DNA from: Rheum nobile
Lineage: Eukaryota; Streptophyta; Magnoliopsida; Caryophyllales; Polygonaceae
Assembly: GCA_027886185.1 (NCBI GenBank)
Contig: WOAB01000619.1
Location: 9,610,001-9,674,000, forward strand
Length of the DNA: 64,000 bases
Direction: 5' to 3'
Shown here: piece by piece, positions 10,371 through 20,960 of the stretch
Numbering within the stretch: position 1 is the first letter of the stretch
Layout: every line of letters begins with the position of its first letter
Made by a program: the position numbers and the translations under genes
The notes under the pieces: generated by a model
What the model was told of the DNA's origin: nothing
Databases searched by the model: none
The model's input: only the letters and a program-made list of their open reading frames with translations

Positions 10371-11070
10371 GCTAAAGTGAGGGGGAACGAGAAGTGGTAT
10401 ATTGACAGTGCTTGTTCATCCCACATGACCGAAAAAGAAGACCAACTCACCTCATTTCACAAACACTCAAGAGGGAGTGTTGCTCTTGGAGACAAGAGAT
10501 GCAGAGAAATCATTGGAACAGGCGAAATACAACTAAACTCCAGCATCACGGTAAAAGAAGTTAGTTTAGTTCATGAACTTGGTTTCAGTTTGTTGAGTGT
10601 TGCACAGCTTTGCGACCAAGGGAACAACAAAACGGCAAGTAGTAGACCGCAAAATCACTTCTGGAACGGCACAGTTCCTTGGGCCCTGTCTTGTTTCATG
10701 GGGCTCCAAGAAACAAAACTCTGTGGCCCTTTCCACTGCAGAAGCTGAATACGTCGCCGCGGCAAGTTGTTGTGCTCAGTTATTGTGGCTTAAGCAACAA
10801 CTGGAGGACTTTGGTATGTCTCTTGACACCGTTCCTATTATGTGTGATAATACTAGTGCCATCAACATTTCAAAAAATCCAGTGCATCATTCACGTACTA
10901 AGCATATTGACATTCGTCATCATTTTCTACGTGATAATGTTGACATGGGCTTTATTAGAATGGAACATTGCAGGATTGAAAATCAAGTGGCAGACATCTT
11001 CACCAAAGCACTAGACAAAGGTCCATTCGAGTATCTTCGATTACTCCTTGGTATGATCTCTCTGAATTGA
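10371..11070 (+). pseudogene. SIRE-A pol remnant: protease fused to RNase H
   Basis: The pol frame differs from that of gag. It begins at about 10371 with the aspartic protease region (NEKWYIDSACSSHMT, active site D-S-A in place of the usual D-S/T-G) and continues to CDQGNNK at about 10633. There the sequence jumps, with a frame change, into the second half of RNase H (TSGTAQFLGP, ALSTAEAEYVAAASCCAQLL, MCDNTSAINISKNPVHHS, KHIDIRHHFLRD) ending MISLN-stop at 11070. Integrase, reverse transcriptase and the start of RNase H are missing relative to 41255-44149, so this pol cannot support transposition. Confidence 0.9.
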
Positions 11071-11898
11071 GGACCTTCACATCCATTATTCCCTCAATGC
11101 TTGGCTAATTCGTTCCATAATTTTCATGAAGTTCCTTGTCTGTGTGCCTTTCATGACTTGATTTTCATGACTTTAGCTTATTCGATTTGCTTTGTATTAG
11201 GATTTAGATACTTGGTCTTTTGATTTGTGTTGAATTACTTGATTGCATGCTAACATCTTACTTAAAGACCCAAAACAACCAATTTGATGATTGAACCCTC
11301 ATTACAAGCCCACATGATAATTGGTTGTACAGCCTACCTTAGCCGCGATTCAGGTAAACGTTCCCTATGATCCCTCTTTGCTATACTTTTTACTGGGAAT
11401 AATTACTTGAGTTGTTTTTCTCCCTACCATGAGTTTGGATATACTATATTTTGTGTGAACCCAACATTGAAATATCCAGACTAGCCTCGCAAGCACTCTT
11501 GGTCTCAGGGGGAACGAAGACCATTGCTCAGAGTAAGGGGGAACTGATAGTTGTGGAACGCTGAATTTGAATCAGAGGTTGGCATTAATTGACTTGCAGG
11601 TATCCGTTGGAACCGCTCCCTATGCGATTTGACCGCTCTGCGACTGGAACAATGACGCGGCAACTGAGCAAAAAGTGACTGTTGCATCAGGAGAGAGAAG
11701 AGTTATTGAAGGAAACTTTTGAAAGAAGGAAACTTGGAGACGGTTGAGATCCGAAAAGATTTATTTGGAAAAGATTTTATCTTGGAAAAGATTTTATCTT
11801 GTTCCTATATATATGGCATATCTCCTCAAGTTCCTTCACCGCCACTACTCTCTCTGATATCTCTCAGCACTCAAATCTCTCAAGCTCTCTGCTTTCAT
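11071..11898 (+). other. SIRE-A non-coding region between pol and accessory ORF
   Basis: No reading frame is supported. It matches the complement of the stretch between the accessory ORF and pol in the full copy and includes a TATA-like CCTATATATATGGC at about 11806-11820, roughly 80 nt before the accessory ORF start. Confidence 0.7.
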
Positions 11899-12120
11899 GG
11901 ATTCCCCAAGCAAGAAGATCATCACCGACAAATTAAGGGCAATACCAAGGGAACGGGCACTGTCGCTGCAAAGAAAGCGGTTGGTGAAGGAACGTCTAAG
12001 GGAAGCTCAATTCAGCATCAAATTATTGCTGAGCTCAAGCAACTGAACTCCACCATGACATTGCACTTGGATCATTTCTTGAGCAAAGCCGATGATTCTG
12101 CGAAAGACCCTGAGATCTAA
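11899..12120 (+). pseudogene. SIRE-A accessory ORF, collapsed remnant
   Basis: The start MDSPSKKIITD is present at 11899. After about a dozen codons the sequence jumps to the C-terminal tail (GTGTVAAKKAVGEGTSKG, SIQHQIIAELKQLNSTMT, DDSAKDPEI) in another frame, ending with TAA at 12118-12120. The central and PF20167-like parts seen at 2065-3594 are deleted (about 1.2 kb). From 12121 to 12565 there is only non-coding sequence leading to the polypurine tract. Confidence 0.85.
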
Positions 12121-12565
12121 GTGCTCTCCGTTCCTATTCTAGCCCGTCTGACCCTCTGTTCTTGATTTTTTTAATGTTTTTATGTCTTTTGTGTGATTGT
12201 TCCTTATCTTATGATCTTAGCTGTCTAGGTCCCTATTCTATGTACTTCGCATAACTTTATGAATGAACTATTTTGCTTATGAGTTGCATGTGTGTCAAGT
12301 CTTTCTGTCATTTGTGAAACTTTTGATGATGCCAAAAGGGGGAAGTATGGAAAATGTGAAACCCAAGGAAGAGTTGATAACAGAAGCTAGTGCTAAGGGG
12401 AACGACAATGCTGCTTGAAGGTAAATTCTCAATGAACTTTCTGAGGGGGAACAGTGTTAACATCTTGAACATAGTATCTGTGTGATTAAATGTGAAAATG
12501 CTTTTACTTGTCTGTTTTGAACTGTGTATTTTGACTTGCACATTTTGAAGGAGTTTGTCATCACC

Positions 12566-12579
12566 AAAAAGGGGGAAAT
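12566..12579 (+). other. Polypurine tract
   Basis: AAAAAGGGGGAAAT directly abuts the 3' LTR start, as required for plus-strand priming. Confidence 0.9.
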
Positions 12580-13511
12580 TGTTGGAACGACGACGTTCCC
12601 TCTAGTTTTGATGATGATAAACTCAAATGCTTTTGATGGTTTTTAGTGTGACTATGAGTTTCAGGAAACGATGAAAAGGAACGATGAAAACCAATGAAGA
12701 GTCAAAACGGAGAAGCAAAGGAACAGAGAAGCCAACAATGACAAAACAACACGCTGGAATAGAAGAAAAGAAGGGACGCATGATGTTGAACAGAACAAGG
12801 GAACAACGCAAGGAACGGAGGACGCGCGCTGAAACCCTAGAGGCTGCCGAATATCTGTTCATGGAAACAGATTATGAAGTTGCAACTTGGGCCTCAAGGA
12901 AGATCTCGGTAGAGAGATATTGTGGTTAGAATGATTTTAGAAAAGATTGTATAAGATTTTATTATCTTATTTTCCTTAAGTAAAATTAGGGTAAATCTGA
13001 GAGTAAACCTAGACTATATATTAGAAAGCTGCGAACTTCATTCAACAAGAGAGATAGAACACGGAACAGAGAGCATCCTCAGTGAGCAGAGCATTCGGAA
13101 CAAGAGCAGAGCATTCAGAACAAGAGAAGAGCATTCGAAAGAAGAGAATAGTATTCGAAGGAAGAAGAAGAACACTTACAAGGGACGAGACTTTGGTGAG
13201 TTGAGTACTTGTTAGGGTTTTGTTTGTCTTAGGTGTTATTAGGAACGTTACATTGAGAAGTCTAGATATCTAGGAGTAAACTAGATTGAGATAAGACTTG
13301 CTTATTTGTAATTCCAGGATTAATAACATAAGTAGACATTCGAAATCCTACTAGGGAAACCTAGAGGTAGAGGTTTTTCTTAGTCAACTAGTTGGTTGAT
13401 TAAGTTTTCCTCTCTAAGGAACTGAGTTCGTTACTCTGTTTTTCTGTTACTATTTTCCGCTGCCCAAGGAATGAACTTACCGTTCCTTGATCTAACACAC
13501 ACGATTCAACA
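12580..13511 (+). repeat. 3' LTR of deleted SIRE-A
   Basis: TGTTGGAACG...GATTCAACA, 932 bp, nearly identical to 7340-8272, followed by the AAGAA target duplication. Confidence 0.95.
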
Positions 13512-13516
13512 AAGAA

Positions 13517-15108
13517 GATTAAGTTGTAAAGTTATTGTGTTAAGAGATGACCACTTAAATAGAAAGGTCACAGTTTAAGGATAGGATATGTTGATGATCC
13601 TGAGGTAATAAGAATTCAGTAAGAATTATTACATGATGTGTAGTATGGAGATAAGGTTGTGAGATGATGAAGTGATTAAGGATAAATGTGTGGAGTTAAT
13701 GTTCTAAGAGATTAAGAGTTATCTCTTATAAGTGAGCTTGTGTTATAAGCATTATAGTAGATGAATCAGTTTCAGAATGATATCTTAAGGAATTAAGAGT
13801 AATATCTCATGGGATACGTTTCGAGGAACGTAGGAACAAGATGTTGTGATTGTTCTTGAATTTTAAAGGATTTAAGTTAGAATTTGGCATAAGGGCCAAA
13901 TACGATGAGAATGAGTAATGGAATTGTGGGAAGTATCTTTAAGGAAATTGAGGTTGTAAGATTCGAGGTTTTTAAGGTTAATGTCTGATTATAAGAAGTA
14001 ATGTGTGAGCTCGGGATTTCTCATTTAAGGAAATGAGAAATGTGTGTTCTCCTATTTTAAGTTAAGTGCGTTGTGAATAAGTTAAGTGCGGTGATGCATA
14101 TATTTTAGTATACTCTTGGGAGAGTATTACAGCTAAGATTAGTGCAGCTAAGATTAGTGTAGCTAAGATTAGTGTAGCTAAGATTAGTGCAGCTAAGAGT
14201 ATTACAGCTAAGAGTAGTGCAGTTAATATTAGTGCAACTAATATTAGTGCAGCTAAGATTAGTACAGCTAAGAGTAGTGCAGCTAATATTAGTGCAGCTA
14301 AGATTAGTGTAGCTAAGAGTAGTGCAGCAAAGAGTAGTACAATTAGGAGAACTCGTCTTGACTTGGGTCAGAGTAAAGTTCTCTTTCTAATCTGAAGTCG
14401 CGTTAAGCGGTGAGGTCGGTTATGAACCGAAACACCAACTTGTTTTTAATGATTGTGTGTATTAATGTTCCCAAACATTCATCATAATTTTGTTATAAGG
14501 CTCATTTCAGTTGGAGTCTTCTTTTGGGATTTATTGCTGTAAGACTCGGTCTTCCAGAATCTCCTATTGATCATGTCTTTTAATATATTCTAGTAGTAGT
14601 ATGATGGTTGACTATCGTACTCGACTGTTATTCGAGAGACGACGAGTCTAACCTAATACGACTACTTTGAACCACTCTGCTTTGTGCCCTTGCATGGTCT
14701 ATTCATTTAGACTAACCAACCGCATTTGTTATCTGCTTTGTTGGCTGGTGTCATTCGTTCGATTCGGCACATCAGATAGGTTGCAGGTCCAAAAAGGCTA
14801 GAACGACTATGAAAGCAAACGGTGTTTTGAAGAGTTTTATCCAGGTTAAGGATCCTTGGCGGGTGATCATTGCGATCAAGACCATGTTGTTATTTCAAAG
14901 ACTTTCGCTGTATTTCTGATGTATTTGGTCGTATTTGGAATTGTGTTGAAATATCGCGACTATGGTTTTAATCGAAGGTTATGATATTTTGTATCATAAT
15001 TGTTGTTTGATGATTTATATCAACTGGAAAAGCCTGGGGTGACTTCGGGATGAATAATCCGAGGTCACTGGCAGTAATACTTTCAAGAGGAAATTTGGGG
15101 GTGTTACA
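13517..15108 (+). repeat. Gypsy-type LTR, 3' portion (solo or truncated)
   Basis: The segment ends GGGGGTGTTACA, the 3' terminus typical of LTRs that start TGTAACACCC. From about 14050 it is clearly related to 54700-55518: shared blocks include AGTGCGGTGATGCAT, GTTCCCAAACATTCATCAT, TTGGCTGGTGTCATTCGT, ACACATCAG and the GTGACTT...GGTCACTGGC block before the end. No pol or gag follows, so it is a solo or truncated LTR. Its left part may continue in 7141-7339, which was contiguous before the SIRE-A derivative inserted. The left boundary is not resolved. Confidence 0.7.
14131..14340 (+). repeat. 15-bp minisatellite, 14 copies
   Basis: Fourteen consecutive 15-bp units of the form AGCTAAGATTAGTGC (variants AGCTAAGAGTAGTGC, AGTTAATATTAGTGC) fill exactly 210 bp inside the LTR. 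The related LTR at 53590-55518 lacks this array at the corresponding place, so it expanded locally. Confidence 0.93.
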
Positions 15109-15539
15109 GAGGCCCTAGGAATTCGTTGGATAGGTTTCGCCAAAGCGAGGTGTCCTTATTTGACCTTGGGATAGTGAGGGTGGATCTATATAAGAGATTC
15201 ATAAATCTTGATATGGTTATACTCAACAAGAGACCAAAAGGCAAAGTTTTGGATCTTGAGGCATAGAGATGAGTCTAACATGGGATGTGGGCCATCAACC
15301 AATAATTATAAGGAGTTATAATTAGTAAATGTTACTTACCTTGATCACATGAGACTTAGGGAAGTGCCAAAGTACGCTTAAGTCTTATATGAGATAGGAT
15401 CTTGGAATAACTTTATTCACTAAGAACATACTTAATTTGAATAAAATGTGCATCTGCTTAAATTTTAAAGCATGTTTAATTTTGAGCTTTTGCATGTCAA
15501 GCAAAAACTTATCTGCATGTTACTTCCTTTGTAGATATC
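15109..15539. other. Unassigned, probable copia leader
   Basis: This stretch lies between the LTR end and the copia gag start. No 5' LTR matching 19866-20514 and no primer-binding site are visible, so the 5' end of the copia element seems lost. Confidence 0.4.
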
Positions 15540-16355
15540 ATGTCTAGCAACGATAACTTGAAATTCACCCTACGCTCAATTGTTGAGAAGAACAAACTCA
15601 ATGGAACAAATTTCCTTGATTGAGAACGAAGCTTGAGAATTGTTCTTAGATTCGAAGGACGGGAGGACGTTCTAGATAACCCTATCCCTACCTTGACTGA
15701 CGCTTCTTCTGCTGGGGAGAAGGCGAAAGAAAAGGAGATGAGAGCTAACTCGGTGCCTATCACATGCCTTATGCTCGCTGCTATGGAGCATGGCCTTCAA
15801 AAGAGGTTTGAACGCCAGGATGCTTATACAATCATGACCAACCTGAAAGTGTTGTTTCAGGAGCAGGCCAAGATTGAGAGGTATGAGACACACATGGCCA
15901 TATTGGAGCGCAAACTTGAGAAGGGTAAACCAGTGAGTACCCATGTTTTTGACATGATTGGTCTCTTTGACCAAATGGCAGCACTGGGTTCCCCATATAG
16001 CCAAGAGTTGGCTACTGGCATCATTTTGCACTCCTTGCATGATGGATTCGCTCAATTTAGATTGAACTACCATATGCATGGAATTGGAAAAACCCTGAAT
16101 GAACTCCATGGCATGCTCAAAACAGCTGAGCAAAACATCCAAGTTGACAACAAGAAAGAAGTTATTTTGATCAACAAAGGGAAAGGGTTCAAGAAGGGGC
16201 CTAAAGGGAAGCAACAAAACCAAGGGAAAGGCAAGAAAGTTGCCCAACCCAAGGCAGTTGAGAAGCCAAAGGTGGCGGCTGAGCATGACTGCTTCTACTA
16301 CAAGGCCAAGGGGCACTAGAAAAGAAACTGCCCCATGTACCTGGAAGACAAGAAG
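15540..16355 (+). pseudogene. Copia gag (second copia family)
   Basis: The frame starts at ATG 15540 (MSSNDNLKFTLRSIVEKN). The copia gag domain is recognisable (EHGLQKRFERQDAYTIMTNL, ETHMAILERKLEKGKPVSTH, LHSLHDGFAQFRLNYHMHG). A TGA replaces a likely Trp after GTNFLD, and the zinc knuckle is damaged: its second Cys is Tyr (CFYYKAKGH) and a TAG follows the His. A Lys/Gly/Gln-rich basic linker precedes the knuckle. This is a decayed particle protein gene. Confidence 0.85.
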
Positions 16356-19044
16356 AATGGAACTGTGAGCTCCACTTCAGGCATTTTTGTTATTGAAGTC
16401 TTAACAACCAAAGCTACTACTTGGGTATTAGATATCAAATGTGGTTCTCACATTATTTCGAATGTGCAGAGACTAAGAAGTAGGCGGCAGTTGGAGAAGG
16501 GAGAGATAGACCTGCGCGTTGGAAATGGAGCAATGGTTGCTGCACTTGCCGTAGGAGATTATAGTCTGTCTTTATCTTCTGGCTTAGTTTTAGAATTGAA
16601 TAATTGTTATTTTGTTCCTTCAATTACTAAGAATCTTATTTCGACTTCAATTTTGGATATTGAGGGTTTTGAATTTGTCATTAAGAATGGATGTTTTTCT
16701 ATTTTCAAGAATGATATTTTCTATGCCAATGCTTATATGAGTAATGGACTCTATGTGTTGGACCTCAAGTATGAAATTTATAACGTTAATACCAAAAGAC
16801 AAAAGACGAATGATTTGAGTGAAGCCTATCTATGGCACTGTCGCTTGGGCCACATAAGCTTGAACCGCATGAAGAAACTCCATAAAGATGGAATTCTCAA
16901 ATCAATTGATTGTGAATCATTTGAGACATGTGAGTCATGCCTAATGGGCAAGATGACAAGATCACCTTTCACTGGAACGAGTGAAAGGGCTACTGAGCTA
17001 CTGGCCCTAATACATACTGATGTCTATGGACCAATGAGCACATGAACTAGAGGAGGCTATCGATACTTCATCACATTTACTGACGACTTGAGTAGATATG
17101 GGTATATCTACTTAATGACGCACAAATCTGAATCCTTTGAAAAGTTCACAGAGTTTCAAAACGAAGTAGAAATTCAAACTAGCAAGAAGATAAAGGCACT
17201 TCGATCAGATCGTGGTAGTGAATATCTGAGTCAGGAGTTCGATCATCACCTGAGAAGTTGTGGGATCATAACACAACTGACTCCACCAAGCACGGCAAAA
17301 CTGAATGGTGTGTCTGAGAGGAGGAACAGGACCATGTTGGACATGGTCCGATCAATGATGAGTTTTCCTAACCTTCCAGTATCCTTCTGGGGATATGCCC
17401 TCACAACCGCTGTGTTCACACTAAACAAGACTCCATCTAGGACTGTAGACAAGACACCATATGAGATATGGACTGCAAGAGTTCCAAGTCTGTCTTTACT
17501 GAAAATTTGGGGGTGTGAAGCTTATGTAAAGCGTTTACTATCAGATAAGCTTGCACCCGAATTAGATAAATGCTTCTTTATAGGGTATCCTAAGGAAACC
17601 AAGGGATTCTACTTCTACAATCCCACATAGCACCAAGTGTTTGTTATAAGGGATAGTGTCTTTTTGGAAAGAGAACTTGTTTCCAAGAAGCCAAGTGAGA
17701 GAAATGTTCATCTTGAAGAGGTTTAAGATGAGCAACAAACCCAACAACATCTCGACATGGACGATGCCGACGAGGAGATGCCAGTATCTGGAGGCATAAA
17801 TTCCCATAAGGAAGTCGTCCAAGTACAGGAACCAATCCCTCAAGAACCAGATTCGAATGAGGACCCACAAACAGTTGTGGAAAATACTCCAGTTGTTGAA
17901 CCCACACGTAGATCAAATAGGCCAAGGGTACAACCAAGACGATATGATGATTTCATCTTGACTGCAAGCCTTGATGTTCTGCTTTTAGAAAGCGGAGAAC
18001 GTGCCACCTATAAACAAGCAACGATGGGTCCAAACTTCGAGAAATGGCTTAGAGCCATGAAATCTGAAATGGATTCTATGTCAAAAAATCAAGTCTGGGA
18101 CTTGATAGATTTGCCAGATGGGGTAAAACCCATTGGATGCAAATGGGTTTTTCAAACTCAAGACAAACAAAGATCGAAATGTATCTGTTTACAAGGCAAG
18201 GCTGGTTGCCAAGAATTTTAAACAGATTCATGGTACTGACTATGACGAGACATTTTCACCGGTCGTAATGATCATGTCCATTAGGATACTCCTAGCTATT
18301 GTCGCTTATTATGATTATGAGATTTGGCAAATTGATGTCAATACCACTTTTCTAAATGGAAATTTGGAAAAGGATATGTACATGACATAACCAGAGGGTT
18401 TTGAAGATCCAACAGACCCTAGGAAAGTATGCAAGCTTAAGAAGTCCATTTATGGACTTAAGCAAGCATCCAAGAGTTGGAACATTCGATTTGATGAAGC
18501 TATCAAAGAGTTTGACTTCATTAGATGCGAAGAAGAGCCTTGTGTTTACAAGAAGTTCAGTGGGAGCAAAGTGGTCTTCTTCGTCTTGTATGTGGATGAC
18601 ATACTGCTCATTGAAAATGACATTCCGATGCTAGAGTCCGTTAAGGGATGGCTGAAGAAATATTTTTCAATGAAGGACCTAGGAGAAACAAAGTACATAT
18701 TGAGTATCAAGATCTATAAAGATAGATCCAAGAGACTGCTTGGATTAAGTCAAGGAACTTATATAGATAAGGCCTTTGACAGGTTCAAAATGCAAGAGAT
18801 GCACACTGTTGTGCGGCCAAGAACATCTTGAAGTACTTGAGAAGGACCAATGATGATTTCTTGGTATTTGGGGGTGATGACGAGTTAGTCGTTCGAGGAT
18901 ATCGTTGATAGAGGAGATGTCGGAATGTGCAAAGTGCACACAGATGACAACATTGCAGATCCACTGACCAAGCCTATGCCTAGGCCCAAGCATGAGAGTC
19001 ACGCTAGGGCTAAGGGCCTCAAACACATTGGAGAATGGCTTTGA
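16356..19044 (+). pseudogene. Copia pol (second copia family), decayed
   Basis: The copia order is visible: protease (TTWVLDIKCGSHI, with the D-T/S-G active site changed to DIK), gag-pre-integrase (LWHCRLGHISLNRMKKLH), integrase (IHTDVYGPM, LRSDRGSEYLS, GVSERRNRTMLDMVRS), reverse transcriptase (KARLVAKNFKQ, IDVNTTFLNG, LYVDDILLIEND) and a scrap of RNase H. Multiple stops (17043, 17630, 17727, 18388) and frameshifts (about 18160, 18400) break it. After about 18830 most of RNase H is deleted, but the pol terminus DNIADPLTKPMPRPK ... HIGEWL-stop is kept (19044). From 19045 to 19865 only non-coding 3' sequence is present. Confidence 0.88.
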
Positions 19045-19865
19045 GATTGCATTGTCTTACATTATAAACTTGTTTTATGAATGTCAGACACATTTTATGC
19101 TTGATTGTATGATATACGGTTTTCATTCTTATTTGATTATTGCTTGGAATTAAACAAAATGTCCAAATAATTTGTAATTCGCAAATGGGCTCATCATAAG
19201 TGTTTTGGTGAATGATACCCCATTAAGTGAACTGAAGTTATGAATTATTCAAAGTCCATGGTCTAAGTCATTAACTTGGACATAAATGACTTCATTAAAG
19301 ACTATATTGTAAGTTGACTGATAGCGCTAGGTTTCATGGACTATAGGGACATAGAGATGTCTAGTCAATTACATAGATATGTATAGATGATACATATAGG
19401 ACAGACCCACCTTAAGACTCTCCAAAATGGATTGAAGAGTTTTAAGTCAAACCATGATTGGTAGATTCCTCAGACATGAGTGTGATATGGTTTCTCTTGA
19501 TGATTGGTATGTCTTTGACGCTATTAAATGCTGACCGTAACAGGCAGTTATAAAGGCAGTGATTGTGATTGCCAAAAGTTGAGTGGGAGCTATAGTCATA
19601 CAAGATTGGAAAAGTCCGCCTTCTTCATGTATACAGTGATACATAGACAGGAATGGTGTCTCGGCCACTTGAAGAGCGAGAACTGAAAAATGCATGGCCA
19701 TGCTCAGATGGATTATTTGTAATCATCCGTTATTGGACAGTTCAAACTCAAGAGTTCAAGGAACACATTTGATAAGAGATATGAATGTCATCATATCATC
19801 AAATCAGACACTAAGAGACAAAGGGATTTAACATTACACACTTGTTTTAAGGACAAGTGGGAGAT

Positions 19866-20514
19866 TGAAGGAATTGTGTCCTTTAATCAAAGGTGCAATT
19901 ACCGAACATGGAATAGGACAATTAATGGAGATTTACAATCCGGGAATTTTAGGGGTCGTAGTGCTTTGCTAGAAGCCAACTACGATCAATGGGCTTAATC
20001 AGGTTAGGCCCATGGCTATAATAACCGGGTCCTATGAGGTCACACACATAGAGTTATCGGGCTGGATCAAACCGAATCGGAAGCCCATGTGGGACATGGA
20101 TTTCGGCCCATTGACTTTAATTGGGAGATTGGGTTTTATTATTAATGGATAAAAGTTACCTTTAATAATGACTTCATAAGGAGGTATCTTATTAGAAGAT
20201 ATATGGAAATAATATATTTGATATTATATCCATTAATTATGGAAGATATGATCTTACATAAATTATTGTTTTCTTTGAAAACAAAGGTATAAAATTATTG
20301 AAATACTACAGAACTTTTCTCCTCCTCCATTCAAGGGTACGGTCGAACCTCCCTAGAGAAAGGCAACCTTGTTCTTCGCTCGTTCGTTCGTTCTAGCAGA
20401 CAACACCGGAGGCGATCCAGATATTAGACTCGTGTGGACCAATTAGAGAAGCCACACCTGAGGCTTTCGATCTCCGCTGAAATCCTACAGGAACATTTCA
20501 GACTCGCATCAAAT
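19866..20514 (+). repeat. 3' LTR of second copia family
   Basis: A polypurine-like AAGGACAAGTGGGAGAT (19849-19865) is followed by TGAAGGAATTGTGTCC, a plausible LTR start. The region contains plant LTR-like pyrimidine-rich leader and ends near GAACATTTCA or shortly after; the exact end and a target duplication could not be fixed. No matching 5' LTR is in the window. From 20515 to 20620 I see no feature. Confidence 0.6.
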
Positions 20515-20620
20515 GGTATGTAACTCTACTTCTAATTGATTCCTATTGATTCATGCATGAGATCCTTGTTAGATGCTAGAAAATAGTTTTATGAAATTCT
20601 GCTTATACGCATCTAATCAC

Positions 20621-20960
20621 AACAGAGACTCTTTCCTCTAATTTTGATAATGACAAAAATAATCAGGCTTTATGATTTGCTTATTTTCTTGAGTTTTAAA
20701 TTGAAGATCATGTTAAGGAACAATGAAAACCAAAAATAGAAAAACAAAGAAGAAAAAGAATGAAGAGTCAACAAAGGAAACAAGTGTAAGTGCAAAGGAA
20801 CAATGAAACTGAGCTGTGCGCTGTCTGTGTGAAGAAACAACATTGGGAACAAAGTGGAACGTAGAGAAATAACCTTGAGACTTCGAGACAAGATTAATCA
20901 AATATGGAAACAAGATCTTAGTGAAGACTTGCGCTCTAAGGCTTGAGTTTTAGATAGTAT
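20621..20960 (+). repeat. SIRE-B LTR fragment
   Basis: This matches the start of the LTR at 35006: shared blocks include GTGTGAAGAAACAAC, GAGACAAGATTAATCAAATA and GGCTTGAGTTTTAGATA. It is cut at 20960 where the LINE sequence begins, so the LINE probably inserted here or a deletion joined them. Confidence 0.75.

Larger units (their letters stand above)
7340..13511 (+). mobile_element. Internally deleted SIRE-A retrotransposon
   Basis: This is a complete Ty1/copia unit: 5' LTR 7340-8272, primer-binding site, gag, remnants of pol, remnant of the accessory ORF, polypurine tract, 3' LTR 12580-13511. It is flanked by the perfect 5-bp duplication AAGAA (7335-7339 and 13512-13516). The LTRs are 933 and 932 bp and differ at few positions, so insertion is fairly recent. 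Compared with the full copy at 36478-52906 it has lost about 2.7 kb of pol (from after the protease into RNase H) and about 1.2 kb of the accessory ORF. It could have moved only with proteins supplied by another copy. Confidence 0.95.

Noticed and set aside
14131..14340. CRISPR-like array
   Set aside because: The 15-bp units are directly tandem with no unique spacers, in a plant LTR.
15672..16316. Minus-strand 214-residue frame
   Set aside because: Shadow of the copia gag on the opposite strand with no domain.
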